Assembly: GCA_947629615.1 (NCBI GenBank) | Contig: CANRER010000041.1 | Coordinates: 1-11,004 of the forward strand | Source: an uncultured Clostridia bacterium | Lineage (GTDB): Bacteria > Bacillota > Clostridia > UMGS1883 | Length of the DNA: 11,004 nt | Reading direction: 5' to 3' | Shown: positions 1 to 5,930 of the stretch, in pieces | Position numbering within the stretch: position 1 is the first letter of the stretch | How the letters are laid out: every line of letters begins with the position of its first letter | Translations under genes and position numbers: made by a program | The notes under the pieces: generated by a model | The model's database searches: none | What the model saw: only the letters and a program-made list of their open reading frames with translations | Told to the model about the DNA's origin: nothing

Positions 1-1
1 C

Positions 2-865
2 GGCCACGCGGGCTTTATGTGCGTGGGGGCCTATTTCTCGGCCATGTTCTCGGTAATTACCCGCGACGTTATCACGACGCCGCTGCTAAGGCTCTGCCTC
101 GCCATGCTGATTGGCGGCCTTGTCGCGGCGGTATTCGGAGTGCTCATCGGCATACCGGTGCTGCGTCTGCGCGGCGACTATCTTGCCATTGTTACGCTGG
201 CCTTCGGCGAAATAATCAAAAACTTGTTTAACGCGATTTATGTCGGCATTGATAAAAACGGCCTGCACTTCTCCATGAAAAACGCCATGAGCATGAATCT
301 TGACAAGGCCACCGGCAAAACCCTGATCAATGGCGCGTTGGGCATAAGCCCCGTGCCGAGGGACAGTACATTTACTATATGCTTCGTGGTAATACTTATT
401 ACGCTGTTCGTGGTAATGAACCTGACCGATTCCCGCGCGGGCCGCGCAATCATGAGCGTGCGCGATAACCGTATCGCCGCAGAGACCATCGGCGTAAGCA
501 TAACAAAGTACAAGCTGATGGCCTTCACGGTCTCGGCCTTCTTCGCGGGAATTGCGGGCGTGCTCTACGCGCACAACATATCCATGCTGAATACCAAAAT
601 ATTCAACTACAACACCTCGATAATGATTTTGGTTTACGTGGTACTGGGCGGCCTCGGCAGCATACGCGGCAGCATAATCGCCACGCTGCTGCTCTACCTG
701 CTGCCCGAGCTGCTGCGCTCGTTTAACGACTACCGTATGCTGTTCTACGCAATAATCCTTATTCTGGCAATGCTGCTGAACAACAACGAAAAGTTCAAAA
801 GCCTTGTAAGCAGCGTCACCGGCAGGCTGCTGCACAGGAAGGGAAAGGAGGCGGCTGAAAATTGA
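2..865 (+). CDS. livM: Branched-chain amino acid ABC transporter permease LivM (5' partial)
   Basis: This is one of the two inner-membrane permeases of the high-affinity Leu/Ile/Val (HAAT) importer. The reading frame is open from base 2 and starts within GHAGFMCVGAY, which matches the internal 'GHAxFMxxGAY' region of LivM/LivH-type permeases. The ATG at 17 is therefore an internal Met and the true start lies before the window. About 287 codons are present. Several hydrophobic membrane segments are visible, and the conserved cytoplasmic motif LRLRGDYLAIVTLAFGEI, typical of LivM, lies early in the frame. The C-terminus is basic (LLHRKGKEAAEN). The stop codon overlaps the TTG start of livG (TTGA at 862-865), so the two are probably translationally coupled. 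The gene order M-G-F is the standard liv order. livH and the substrate-binding protein are expected upstream, outside the window. Confidence 0.95.
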   Translation, partial: GHAGFMCVGAYFSAMFSVITRDVITTPLLRLCLAMLIGGLVAAVFGVLIGIPVLRLRGDYLAIVTLAFGEIIKNLFNAIYVGIDKNGLHFSMKNAMSMNLDKATGKTLINGALGISPVPRDSTFTICFVVILITLFVVMNLTDSRAGRAIMSVRDNRIAAETIGVSITKYKLMAFTVSAFFAGIAGVLYAHNISMLNTKIFNYNTSIMILVYVVLGGLGSIRGSIIATLLLYLLPELLRSFNDYRMLFYAIILILAMLLNNNEKFKSLVSSVTGRLLHRKGKEAAEN

Positions 866-1620
866 AGGCGCTTGAAACCAAAAACCTCGGCATAACATTC
901 GGCGGCCTCAAGGCCGTGGACGGCTTCACCATTTCTATCGAGCAGGGGCAGCTATACGGCCTTATCGGCCCCAACGGCGCGGGCAAGACAACGGTGTTCA
1001 ATATGCTGACGGGCGTGTATAAGCCCGGCTCCGGCGCGTTCTTCCTCGAAGGCAAGCCCATGCTCGGCAAAAGCCCGGTGGAGATAAGCAAGTGCGGCAT
1101 AGCCCGCACCTTCCAGAACATTCGCCTTTTCGACAAGCAAAGCGTACTCGACAACGTCAAGCTCGGCCTGCACAACCGCTTTCCCTACAGCGCGGTCAGC
1201 GGCGTACTGCGCCTGCCGTCGTACTTCAAAAACGAAAAGCTTATGGACGAAACGGCAATGGAGCTGCTAAAGGTGTTCGACCTTGACGGCGAAGCGCATA
1301 CCGCCGCCGCCAATCTGCCCTACGGCAAGCAGCGCAAGCTTGAAATAGCCCGCGCCCTCGCCACGCAGCCGAAGCTGTTGCTGCTCGACGAGCCCGCCGC
1401 CGGCATGAACCCCAACGAAACCGCCGAGTTGATGGAAAACATTCGCTTTATCCGCGACCGCTTCAAAATATCCATTCTGCTCATCGAGCATGACATGAGC
1501 CTTGTTTCGGGCATATGCGAGGAGATAACCGTGCTGAACTTCGGCAGGATACTGACCTCGGGCAAGACGGCCGACGTTCTCAGCGATCCCGAGGTCGTCA
1601 AGGCCTACATCGGCGAATAG
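862..1620 (+). CDS. livG: Branched-chain amino acid ABC transporter ATP-binding protein LivG
   Basis: This is a cytoplasmic ATPase subunit of the Leu/Ile/Val importer, working with LivF on the LivH/LivM permeases. The protein has 252 residues, the normal family length. ABC motifs are intact: Walker A GPNGAGKT (36-43), Q-loop Gln85 in ARTFQNIRLF, the degenerate LivG-type signature LPYGKQRKLE (152-161), Walker B KLLLLDEP (171-178), and switch His210 in LLIEHDM. The start is a TTG overlapping the livM stop by four bases. It is supported by AGGAGG at 846-851, ten bases upstream, and by an N-terminus (MKALETKNLGITFGGLKAV) that aligns with the usual start of the domain. The gene ends 12 bases before livF. 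The LPYG signature and AAGMN after Walker B separate it from LivF-type subunits. Confidence 0.96.
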   Translation: MKALETKNLGITFGGLKAVDGFTISIEQGQLYGLIGPNGAGKTTVFNMLTGVYKPGSGAFFLEGKPMLGKSPVEISKCGIARTFQNIRLFDKQSVLDNVKLGLHNRFPYSAVSGVLRLPSYFKNEKLMDETAMELLKVFDLDGEAHTAAANLPYGKQRKLEIARALATQPKLLLLDEPAAGMNPNETAELMENIRFIRDRFKISILLIEHDMSLVSGICEEITVLNFGRILTSGKTADVLSDPEVVKAYIGE

Positions 1621-1632
1621 GGGGCGGACGCT

Positions 1633-2340
1633 ATGATGCTTAAAATTGAAGACCTTCACGTTTACTACGGCATGATACACGCCTTGAAGGGCCTTTCCTT
1701 CGAGGTCAACGAGGGCGAAGTAATCACCCTTATCGGCGCGAACGGAGCGGGCAAAACCACCACTCTCCACGCCATAACGGGTCTGCTGCGCCCCAAGAGC
1801 GGCAAAATAATCTTCGACGGCAAGGACCTCACCAAGGTTCCCGCCCATAAAATTGTGGAAATGGGCATGGCCCACGTACCCGAGGGCCGCCGCGTTTTCC
1901 AGAATCTTACGGTGCTGGCGAACCTAAAGCTCGGGGCCTACACCAAGCGGAGCAAGGCCGAAGTGGCCGAAACGCTGGAAATGGTCTATGACCGCTTTCC
2001 CCGCCTAAAGGAACGCGCCTCGCAGATAGCCGGCACCCTCTCCGGCGGCGAGCAGCAGATGCTCGCGATGGGTCGCGCCCTTATGAGCAAGCCGAGGATT
2101 ATCCTCATGGACGAGCCCTCGATGGGGCTTTCGCCCCTTCTTGTGTCGGAAATATTCGACATAATAAAATCTATCAGCGCGGGCGGCGCGACGGTGCTGT
2201 TGGTGGAGCAAAACGCGAAAAAGGCGCTCTCTATCGCCGACAGAGCCTACGTGCTCGAAACCGGGCGCATAGTGCTTTCAGGCAAGGCCTCGGAGCTTTT
2301 GAACGACGACTCCGTTAAAAAGGCATACTTGGGCGAATAA
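1633..2340 (+). CDS. livF: Branched-chain amino acid ABC transporter ATP-binding protein LivF
   Basis: This is the second ATPase subunit of the liv importer, with 235 residues, typical for LivF. It has Walker A GANGAGKT (35-42), the LivF hallmark HVPEGRRVFQNLTV (81-94), signature LSGGEQQ (136-142), Walker B RIILMDEP (155-162), and VEQNA at 191-195. A Gln stands where most ABC ATPases have the switch His, as is usual for LivF. Two adjacent ATG codons (1633 and 1636) are possible starts. The ribosome binding site is a G-rich, imperfect stretch just after the livG stop (about 1619-1627), so the choice between them is not firm. This is the last gene of the operon. No classical terminator follows at once; the next strong hairpins lie in the repeat element from about 2413. 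Confidence 0.96.
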   Translation: MMLKIEDLHVYYGMIHALKGLSFEVNEGEVITLIGANGAGKTTTLHAITGLLRPKSGKIIFDGKDLTKVPAHKIVEMGMAHVPEGRRVFQNLTVLANLKLGAYTKRSKAEVAETLEMVYDRFPRLKERASQIAGTLSGGEQQMLAMGRALMSKPRIILMDEPSMGLSPLLVSEIFDIIKSISAGGATVLLVEQNAKKALSIADRAYVLETGRIVLSGKASELLNDDSVKKAYLGE

Positions 2341-2412
2341 TCGGGTCTGCCGAAAAAATCGCGCAGAACGGCGTCGGAGCAGGCTTTGCAATACGGTAAC
2401 TTATTGTACGTA
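2341..2412 (+). other. Short intergenic stretch after livF
   Basis: I see no gene, promoter or convincing hairpin-plus-T-run terminator between the livF stop and the palindromic element. The liv transcript may end in the strong hairpins of that element or at the bidirectional hairpin at 2694-2725. Confidence 0.4.
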
Positions 2413-2588
2413 ACCCCTCATCAGTCGGCTTCGCCGACAGCTTCCCCCCGAGGGGAAGCCAAGGGTTGCCGTGCGGACTTTTACTTTATGCAAACAAAAA
2501 TGATAGCATAAGTACAATTTCCGCACATAGTCTTGCCTTCTCCTTGGGGAGAAGGTGGCGCGAGCAAAGCGAGCGACGGATGAGGGGT
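2413..2588. mobile_element. MITE-like palindromic interspersed element
   Basis: The stretch is flanked by inverted termini ACCCCTCATC (from 2413) and GATGAGGGGT (to 2588). Each arm holds its own hairpin: GTCGGC/GCCGAC at 2424-2438 and GCTTCCCC/GGGGAAGC at 2440-2459 on the left, and CCTTCTCC/GGAGAAGG at 2536-2555 on the right. Inside these, GTGCGG (2471-2476) pairs with CCGCAC (2521-2526) and TTATGC (2486-2491) with GCATAA (2506-2511), around an A-rich loop. The whole unit can therefore fold as one long interrupted palindrome. From memory, ends of the form CCTTCTCC-TTGG-GGAGAAGG...GATGAGGGG recur as non-autonomous repeats in Clostridia; this was not checked. No transposase is encoded. Open frames across it look incidental. 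No clean target duplication is visible. Confidence 0.7.
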
Positions 2589-2640
2589 ATTGGCGCGCGA
2601 CATTTATACAACAATACCCTCGCGGAGCACCGACTCGGCG
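2585..2640. repeat. Second set of inverted repeats adjoining the palindromic element
   Basis: GGGTATTG (2585-2592) is the inverted copy of CAATACCC (2612-2619), separated by 19 bases, and starts within the right end of the palindromic element. Next to it is a hairpin, GAGC-A-CCG-ACT-CGG-C-GCTC, around 2624-2644. Together they suggest either that the mobile element is longer than 2413-2588 or that a second small repeat is nested beside it. No gene is seen. Confidence 0.4.
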
Positions 2641-2693
2641 CTCCCTACGATGGAAAATGGAAACAAATACGGCGGCATTATGCCCCGCGCAAA

Positions 2694-2725
2694 CACAAAA
2701 TCCGCTCATGTGAGCGGATTTTGTG
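2694..2725 (-). terminator. Strong bidirectional hairpin terminator, copy 1 of a repeated cassette
   Basis: CACAAAATCCGCTCA (2694-2708) is the perfect inverse of 2711-2725, giving a stem of up to about 14 bp with an A-run before and a T-run after it on either strand. It begins 7 bases past the stop of the 59-residue minus-strand gene and so fits as that gene's terminator. It could also stop leftover liv transcription from the other side. About 47 bp around it (2686-2733) recurs, inverted in the window, at 9500-9546. Confidence 0.85.
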
Positions 2726-2731
2726 CATTAA

Positions 2732-2911
2732 TTAAAGGTCGTCAACGTCCTGCGTAGGCACATCGTCGAGGTCGGCGGGGTTGCCCGTCCAACTGCCGAG
2801 GGGGTCGGTTTTAACGTTATCCTTGCTTGTAAAGACTTCGGCGGCTCGCTTCGCTTCCGCGGGATTTTCTGACTTCTTAAGGGCCTTCTTGGCCCTGTTT
2901 TGTTTTTTCAT
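2732..2911 (-). CDS. Small acidic-tailed conserved hypothetical protein (59 aa)
   Basis: This is a 59-residue soluble protein with no signal peptide or membrane segment. The N-terminus is strongly basic (MKKQNRAKKALKK), and the C-terminal half contains TDPLGSWTGNP and ends in the acidic PTQDVDDL. The pattern 'DPxGSxTGxP...PxQDxDDL' is one I associate with short uncharacterised clostridial proteins; function unknown. The start at 2911 (ATG) is chosen over an in-frame ATG at 2926 because GAGG at 2921-2924 sits nine bases upstream of it. The gene overlaps the end of the PF06541-type membrane protein gene by 35 bases in another frame, suggesting a shared transcript, and is followed at once by a strong terminator. 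The clean RBS, stop and terminator support a real gene. Confidence 0.75.
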   Translation of the reverse strand: MKKQNRAKKALKKSENPAEAKRAAEVFTSKDNVKTDPLGSWTGNPADLDDVPTQDVDDL

Positions 2912-3530
2912 TGTTCTTTGCCTCAACCACTATCATATTGGGGTAAATCTTTTTCAAAACGTCATCGTTAAACCGAAGGTCCAGCCATTTTTCAACCCTC
3001 GTAACGGCGGGAATGTTCATTCTGCGCCCGCTTTGGCGCTTAACGGCCATAAAGCTCAACTGAAGATTGAAGATGAAAAAGACCGCCACAAGCGCGCTCG
3101 CCACGGCCAGTCTTTCCGCGCGGACCCTCGATAAAACAGACGAGAGGGCGGGATTGATGACCTTTATCAGAAAAACTCCCATTGTTCCCCAAAACAGGCA
3201 GAATACAAGGCTTGTTCTGCCGTTCACGCTTAAAAAGCTGTCGCCGTAATCCCACGAAACGGTTCCGAAAAGCCGTTCCTGTATATACGAGCAAAGATAC
3301 TCGTACGCTCCGCCGACCGCCGCGCTTATGAGGAAAATTCTCGCTCCCGGGCTGTCCTTTCTTATTATCAGCGTCAGTATTACGGCGGCTATGCCGTATA
3401 CTTGGCTGAACGGGCCGAAAACCATGCCTTGGCGCGATTCAATCACTTGATTTGTTATCATGCACCAAAGCATTTCGACGGCGTAGCCCGCCACCGAGCC
3501 CACCGTAAAGACAGCTACCAGAAACGCCAT
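2877..3530 (-). CDS. Putative ABC-transporter type IV / CmpB-like membrane protein (PF06541 family)
   Basis: This is a 217-residue integral membrane protein with about five hydrophobic segments (roughly residues 1-25, 42-57, 64-80, 107-125 and 143-163) and a basic, soluble C-terminal tail. Motifs fit the family annotated 'putative ABC-transporter type IV' (PF06541): GYAVE (15-19), Arg33 followed by GMVFGPFSQVYG (35-46), EYLCSYIQE (77-85), WDYGD (93-97) and NGR before the fourth segment. The true function is unknown, and the ABC label rests on weak evidence in the family as a whole. The ATG at 3530 is preceded by GAGGGTGA. The gene lies 60 bp downstream of the small membrane protein of the XRE module and overlaps the 59-residue gene at its 3' end. 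No separate promoter is obvious. Confidence 0.8.
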   Translation of the reverse strand: MAFLVAVFTVGSVAGYAVEMLWCMITNQVIESRQGMVFGPFSQVYGIAAVILTLIIRKDSPGARIFLISAAVGGAYEYLCSYIQERLFGTVSWDYGDSFLSVNGRTSLVFCLFWGTMGVFLIKVINPALSSVLSRVRAERLAVASALVAVFFIFNLQLSFMAVKRQSGRRMNIPAVTRVEKWLDLRFNDDVLKKIYPNMIVVEAKNNEKTKQGQEGP

Positions 3531-3590
3531 TCAATCATCACCCTCGATAGCTATCATGCGTCGAAGGGCGATTTTTTATTCCGAGAAAAA

Positions 3591-3986
3591 TCAGTACTTT
3601 TTGTTAAAAAAGAGATAAGACCCCAAATACGCAAACGCTTGGAAGCAAATCACGAAGCAGAGCGGCTTCGCCGCCGCCGCGCCGCGCCATTCCAAGGCGA
3701 AGAAGGCCGCCGCTTCGGCCAATATGCTGAGCCAAAAGGCAAAGCTGTAGCTTTTCATGGATACGAACACCGTGCGCTCGTCGCGCGAGTCGGTTTCGAG
3801 GGCGGCCAGCCTTTCGCCGTTTTTTAAGAGCAGCGCGAGGCGCACCGTCATAACAACGGCCATCACAGCCATGGTCGTCCCCATAGTGAAAAAGTTATTG
3901 TCCCTGCCATAGCCCAGCAGCAGCAGAGCCGCCGCGAGCGCGTAAAGAAAGCCAAGCTTGATTATAAGCCTTGTTTTGAAGCTCAT
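3591..3986 (-). CDS. Four-helix membrane protein, partner of XRE regulator (DUF2178-like)
   Basis: This is a 131-residue protein with four predicted membrane helices (about 7-26, 33-54, 79-100 and 107-127). A cytoplasmic loop between helices 2 and 3 carries a charged DSRDER motif (66-71) followed by TVFVSMKSYSFAFW. This layout, helices 1-2, a 'DER' loop, then helices 3-4, matches small DUF2178/DUF3796-type proteins commonly encoded next to short XRE regulators in Firmicutes. The family name is an inference from layout and context. Its ATG follows the XRE stop codon without a gap (TAAATG), and its ribosome binding site GAGGAGG lies inside the last codons of the XRE gene, encoding its Glu-rich tail. 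The two are therefore almost certainly translationally coupled. The role is unknown; such proteins are often guessed to sense membrane state or act with the regulator. Confidence 0.75.
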   Translation of the reverse strand: MSFKTRLIIKLGFLYALAAALLLLGYGRDNNFFTMGTTMAVMAVVMTVRLALLLKNGERLAALETDSRDERTVFVSMKSYSFAFWLSILAEAAAFFALEWRGAAAAKPLCFVICFQAFAYLGSYLFFNKKY

Positions 3987-4196
3987 TTAATTTTCCTCCT
4001 CAAAAATAAACACTTCCTCAATGGTTTTGGAAAACCCCGCCGCGATTTTGTGCGCCAGCGCGATGGACGGGTTGTAACGCCCGCCCTCAAGCGAAATAAC
4101 GGTCTGGCGCGAAACGCCGAGCATTTCCGCCAGCGCGGCCTGCGTCAGCCCGCGCTCCCTGCGCAGCTCCTCAATCAGATTTTTAATAAAAATCAC
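3987..4196 (-). CDS. XRE-family helix-turn-helix regulator (YozG/Cro-like, about 66-69 aa)
   Basis: This is a compact DNA-binding protein consisting almost entirely of one Cro/CI-type helix-turn-helix domain: LTQAALAEMLGVSRQTVISLEGGRYNPSIALAHKIA, followed by SKTIEEVFIFEEEN. It belongs to the short 'helix-turn-helix transcriptional regulator' group whose members usually begin MKNxLxELRxERGLTQ. The only canonical start, GTG at 4196, lies inside the Shine-Dalgarno sequence GGAGGTGA (4193-4200) and has no RBS of its own. An in-frame ATT at 4187 is eight bases after GGAGG and would give the expected MKNLIEELRRERGLTQ N-terminus, so an AUU start is likely. The gene is directly followed by its membrane-protein partner. 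Upstream is a 40-bp perfect palindrome overlapping a TTGACA-type promoter, the probable autoregulatory operator. Confidence 0.88.
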   Translation of the reverse strand: MIFIKNLIEELRRERGLTQAALAEMLGVSRQTVISLEGGRYNPSIALAHKIAAGFSKTIEEVFIFEEEN

Positions 4197-4209
4197 CTCC
4201 GAAAAAAAG

Positions 4210-4249
4210 GGTAGTATAAAAGTAAAGGGCCCTTTACTTTTATACTACC
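4210..4249. promoter_or_regulatory. 40-bp perfect palindrome: candidate XRE operator and protease-gene terminator
   Basis: Bases 4210-4229 are the exact inverse of 4230-4249, centred on AAAGGGCCCTTT. On the minus strand the palindrome is followed by C and then seven T's (4202-4208), the form of an intrinsic terminator for the protease gene ending at 4278. It also overlaps the -10 region of the promoter reading into the XRE gene, the expected place for an autorepressor site. Transcripts starting from that promoter would begin within the palindrome and so could not form the full hairpin. The structure is seen directly; both functions are inferred. Confidence 0.75.
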
Positions 4250-4270
4250 ACATCAAAAGACAAATGTCAA
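4242..4270 (-). promoter_or_regulatory. SigA-type promoter for the XRE/membrane-protein genes
   Basis: On the minus strand, TTGACA (4265-4270) is followed after 17 bases by TAGTAT (4242-4247). The -35 box is a perfect match and the -10 a four-of-six match lying inside the left edge of the palindrome. Initiation is expected at about 4235. The -35 box sits just past the protease stop codon. Confidence 0.65.
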
Positions 4271-4277
4271 GTATATT

Positions 4278-5777
4278 TTACATTTCTTCGGGATAATATT
4301 TCGCGGTCTGCACCGGGCAAAGCGGGCGTATGCTCTCCTTGAGCCACACAAAGTGCCTTATATCCCCCATTCCGCTGTAGGTCAAGACGTTTTCGCCGGG
4401 CTGAACCGTAACCGTTCGGCTCTCGCTCGACGCCTGCCCGTTAAAATCCGACGACCAGCTATCGATAAGCTCGACAGGCTCGTTGGCGCTGTTGACGACG
4501 GTGACGGAAAATTCAGAATCCGACTGCTGTATCTCGCCGACGCTTATGCTGTTCGCGGCGTCGAGCAAATAATCTATCATCGCGCCGACGTCCACAATGC
4601 CGTAGCCGAAGCTGGCGTCCTTGCCCTTCTGACCGACGTCAACCGAGGTTAGCTCAAGAAGGGTGCGGAAGCGGTTGACGTCCACGGAGCGGTCAATTTG
4701 CTTTACAAGCGCCGCCACCGAGGAGATAAACGGCGCCGAAAACGAGGTGCCGCTGTTGGTGCCGTAGCCCCCGGTTCTCGTCAGAACCTGCACGTTCAGG
4801 CCGCAGGCTGTGGTATCGACCTCCATATTATGGTAAGAGAACCATGCCCTGTTGCCGCTGTCGTCAATCGCCGCCACGCTTATAACGTTTTCCCACGCGG
4901 CAGGGTAAGACAGCTCGCTGTCCGACGGGTAGGGGTCGGGATCCCGTTTCTCATCATGGTTGCCGGCGGAGGCAATCACAATTATGCCGTATTCCTCGGA
5001 AATTTTGTCTATGTATTCCCCCATAGACCTGAAGCCGGTATCATTTATCTCGCCCATACCGGAGCTTATGTTGATAACGTCACAGCCCTCCGCGACGGCA
5101 TACTGAATGCCCTTGAGTATATTGCTCGTAGACGTAGTTTGAACGCCGTCCTGATACACCTTCACCACGACCAGCTCCGCCTCGGGCGCGAGGCTTGCGA
5201 GGCCGATTTCGTTATCCGTAACCGCGGCGATAACGCCGGCAACGGCGGTGCCGTGGCCCTTGGTGTCGTTGGCCACCGCTTTTCTGGTAAATACGTCGTA
5301 CTGCGTGACCTTTTCATAATTTATGTCGGGGTGATTTTGGCCGATGCCCGTGTCGATAACGCCCACGCGCACGCCCTGCCCGCGCAGGCTGGGGCTGTCG
5401 CCGACGGCGATATTGTTGTTCAGTATGCCGAGGGCGTTCGTCAGCTTAAACTCGTAATTCATCTGGTGCTCGGCGCGAATACCGTCGTTCGGCAGGGCCG
5501 CCGGCGAAACCTCGGGTACGGGGTCGTCGGGCAGACTGACCTCGGCGTCGCGCTCGTAATAATCTATGTAGCCCTTTTCCGCCAAGCGCAGAATTCCCGC
5601 TTCGTCGTCGGTGAAATAGATGTTCATGTCAAAATACTCGGCCTCGAAGTCAAAGACGGGGGGCTGAGGGGCGTCGTCGCTGTATTTGAATATGAAGCCG
5701 CTCGCCTCCGCGCCGGCGGAAAGCATCAGCAGCGTAAGAGCCGCGGCGGCGGAGATCAGGTATTTTATCATTTTCAT
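4278..5777 (-). CDS. Secreted S8 (subtilisin-like) serine protease
   Basis: This is a 499-residue exported serine endopeptidase of the subtilase family. A signal peptide is clear: MKMIKYLIS, a hydrophobic core, and an AEA cleavage motif ending at Ala25. Residues about 26-130 form a prosegment-like region. The catalytic triad is complete: Asp142 in GVIDTG, His175 in GHGTAVAGVIAA and Ser345 in NSGTSFSAPF, with the oxyanion Asn273 in SAGNH. After about residue 405 a short beta-rich C-terminal region follows (SEFSVTVVNSANEPVEL...), ending at PEEM with no LPxTG sortase signal or membrane anchor, so the enzyme is probably released or only loosely held. The ATG at 5777 has AAGGGTG six bases upstream; a second ATG two codons in is possible. 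It has its own promoter (5817-5846), and the palindrome at 4210-4249 is its likely terminator. Substrate unknown. Confidence 0.93.
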   Translation of the reverse strand: MKMIKYLISAAAALTLLMLSAGAEASGFIFKYSDDAPQPPVFDFEAEYFDMNIYFTDDEAGILRLAEKGYIDYYERDAEVSLPDDPVPEVSPAALPNDGIRAEHQMNYEFKLTNALGILNNNIAVGDSPSLRGQGVRVGVIDTGIGQNHPDINYEKVTQYDVFTRKAVANDTKGHGTAVAGVIAAVTDNEIGLASLAPEAELVVVKVYQDGVQTTSTSNILKGIQYAVAEGCDVINISSGMGEINDTGFRSMGEYIDKISEEYGIIVIASAGNHDEKRDPDPYPSDSELSYPAAWENVISVAAIDDSGNRAWFSYHNMEVDTTACGLNVQVLTRTGGYGTNSGTSFSAPFISSVAALVKQIDRSVDVNRFRTLLELTSVDVGQKGKDASFGYGIVDVGAMIDYLLDAANSISVGEIQQSDSEFSVTVVNSANEPVELIDSWSSDFNGQASSESRTVTVQPGENVLTYSGMGDIRHFVWLKESIRPLCPVQTAKYYPEEM

Positions 5778-5816
5778 TGGCTACACCCTTTTTTATAATT
5801 TTTGTTCCATAAGAAT

Positions 5817-5846
5817 ATTTTATCACACTCTGACGCAATTTGTCAA
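5817..5846 (-). promoter_or_regulatory. SigA-type promoter of the S8 protease gene
   Basis: On the minus strand, TTGACA (5841-5846), an 18-base spacer and TAAAAT (5817-5822) lie about 40 bases ahead of the protease ATG, in an AT-rich gap. Confidence 0.75.
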
Positions 5847-5880
5847 TCCCAATGAGCAAAAAAGCCCAAGAGAGTTTATG

Positions 5881-5907
5881 GAAAAAAGGGGCCGATACGC
5901 TCGGCCC
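5881..5907 (-). terminator. Intrinsic terminator of ilvE
   Basis: On the minus strand, GGGCCGA (5901-5907), a five-base loop and TCGGCCC (5889-5895) form a 7-bp GC-rich stem, followed by C and six T's (5882-5887). It lies 24 bases past the ilvE stop. Confidence 0.85.
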
Positions 5908-5930
5908 GCAAAGATATTTTTGTATGCTTG

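Noticed and set aside
2622..2645. Hairpin resembling the 3' hairpin of a Cas9 tracrRNA (ACCGACTCGG core)
   Set aside because: The likeness is only a short core. There is no repeat-spacer array, no anti-repeat and no cas gene in the window.
2466..2735. 89-codon frame across the palindromic element
   Set aside because: It runs through hairpin repeats and the terminator, so it is not a plausible gene.
3546..3555. GATAGCTATC palindrome upstream of the PF06541-type gene
   Set aside because: A 10-base palindrome is expected by chance, and no promoter boxes are placed around it.
4698..5798. Open frame on the + strand opposite the S8 protease gene
   Set aside because: It is a shadow frame with Arg/His/Val-rich low-complexity content, no RBS and no domain.
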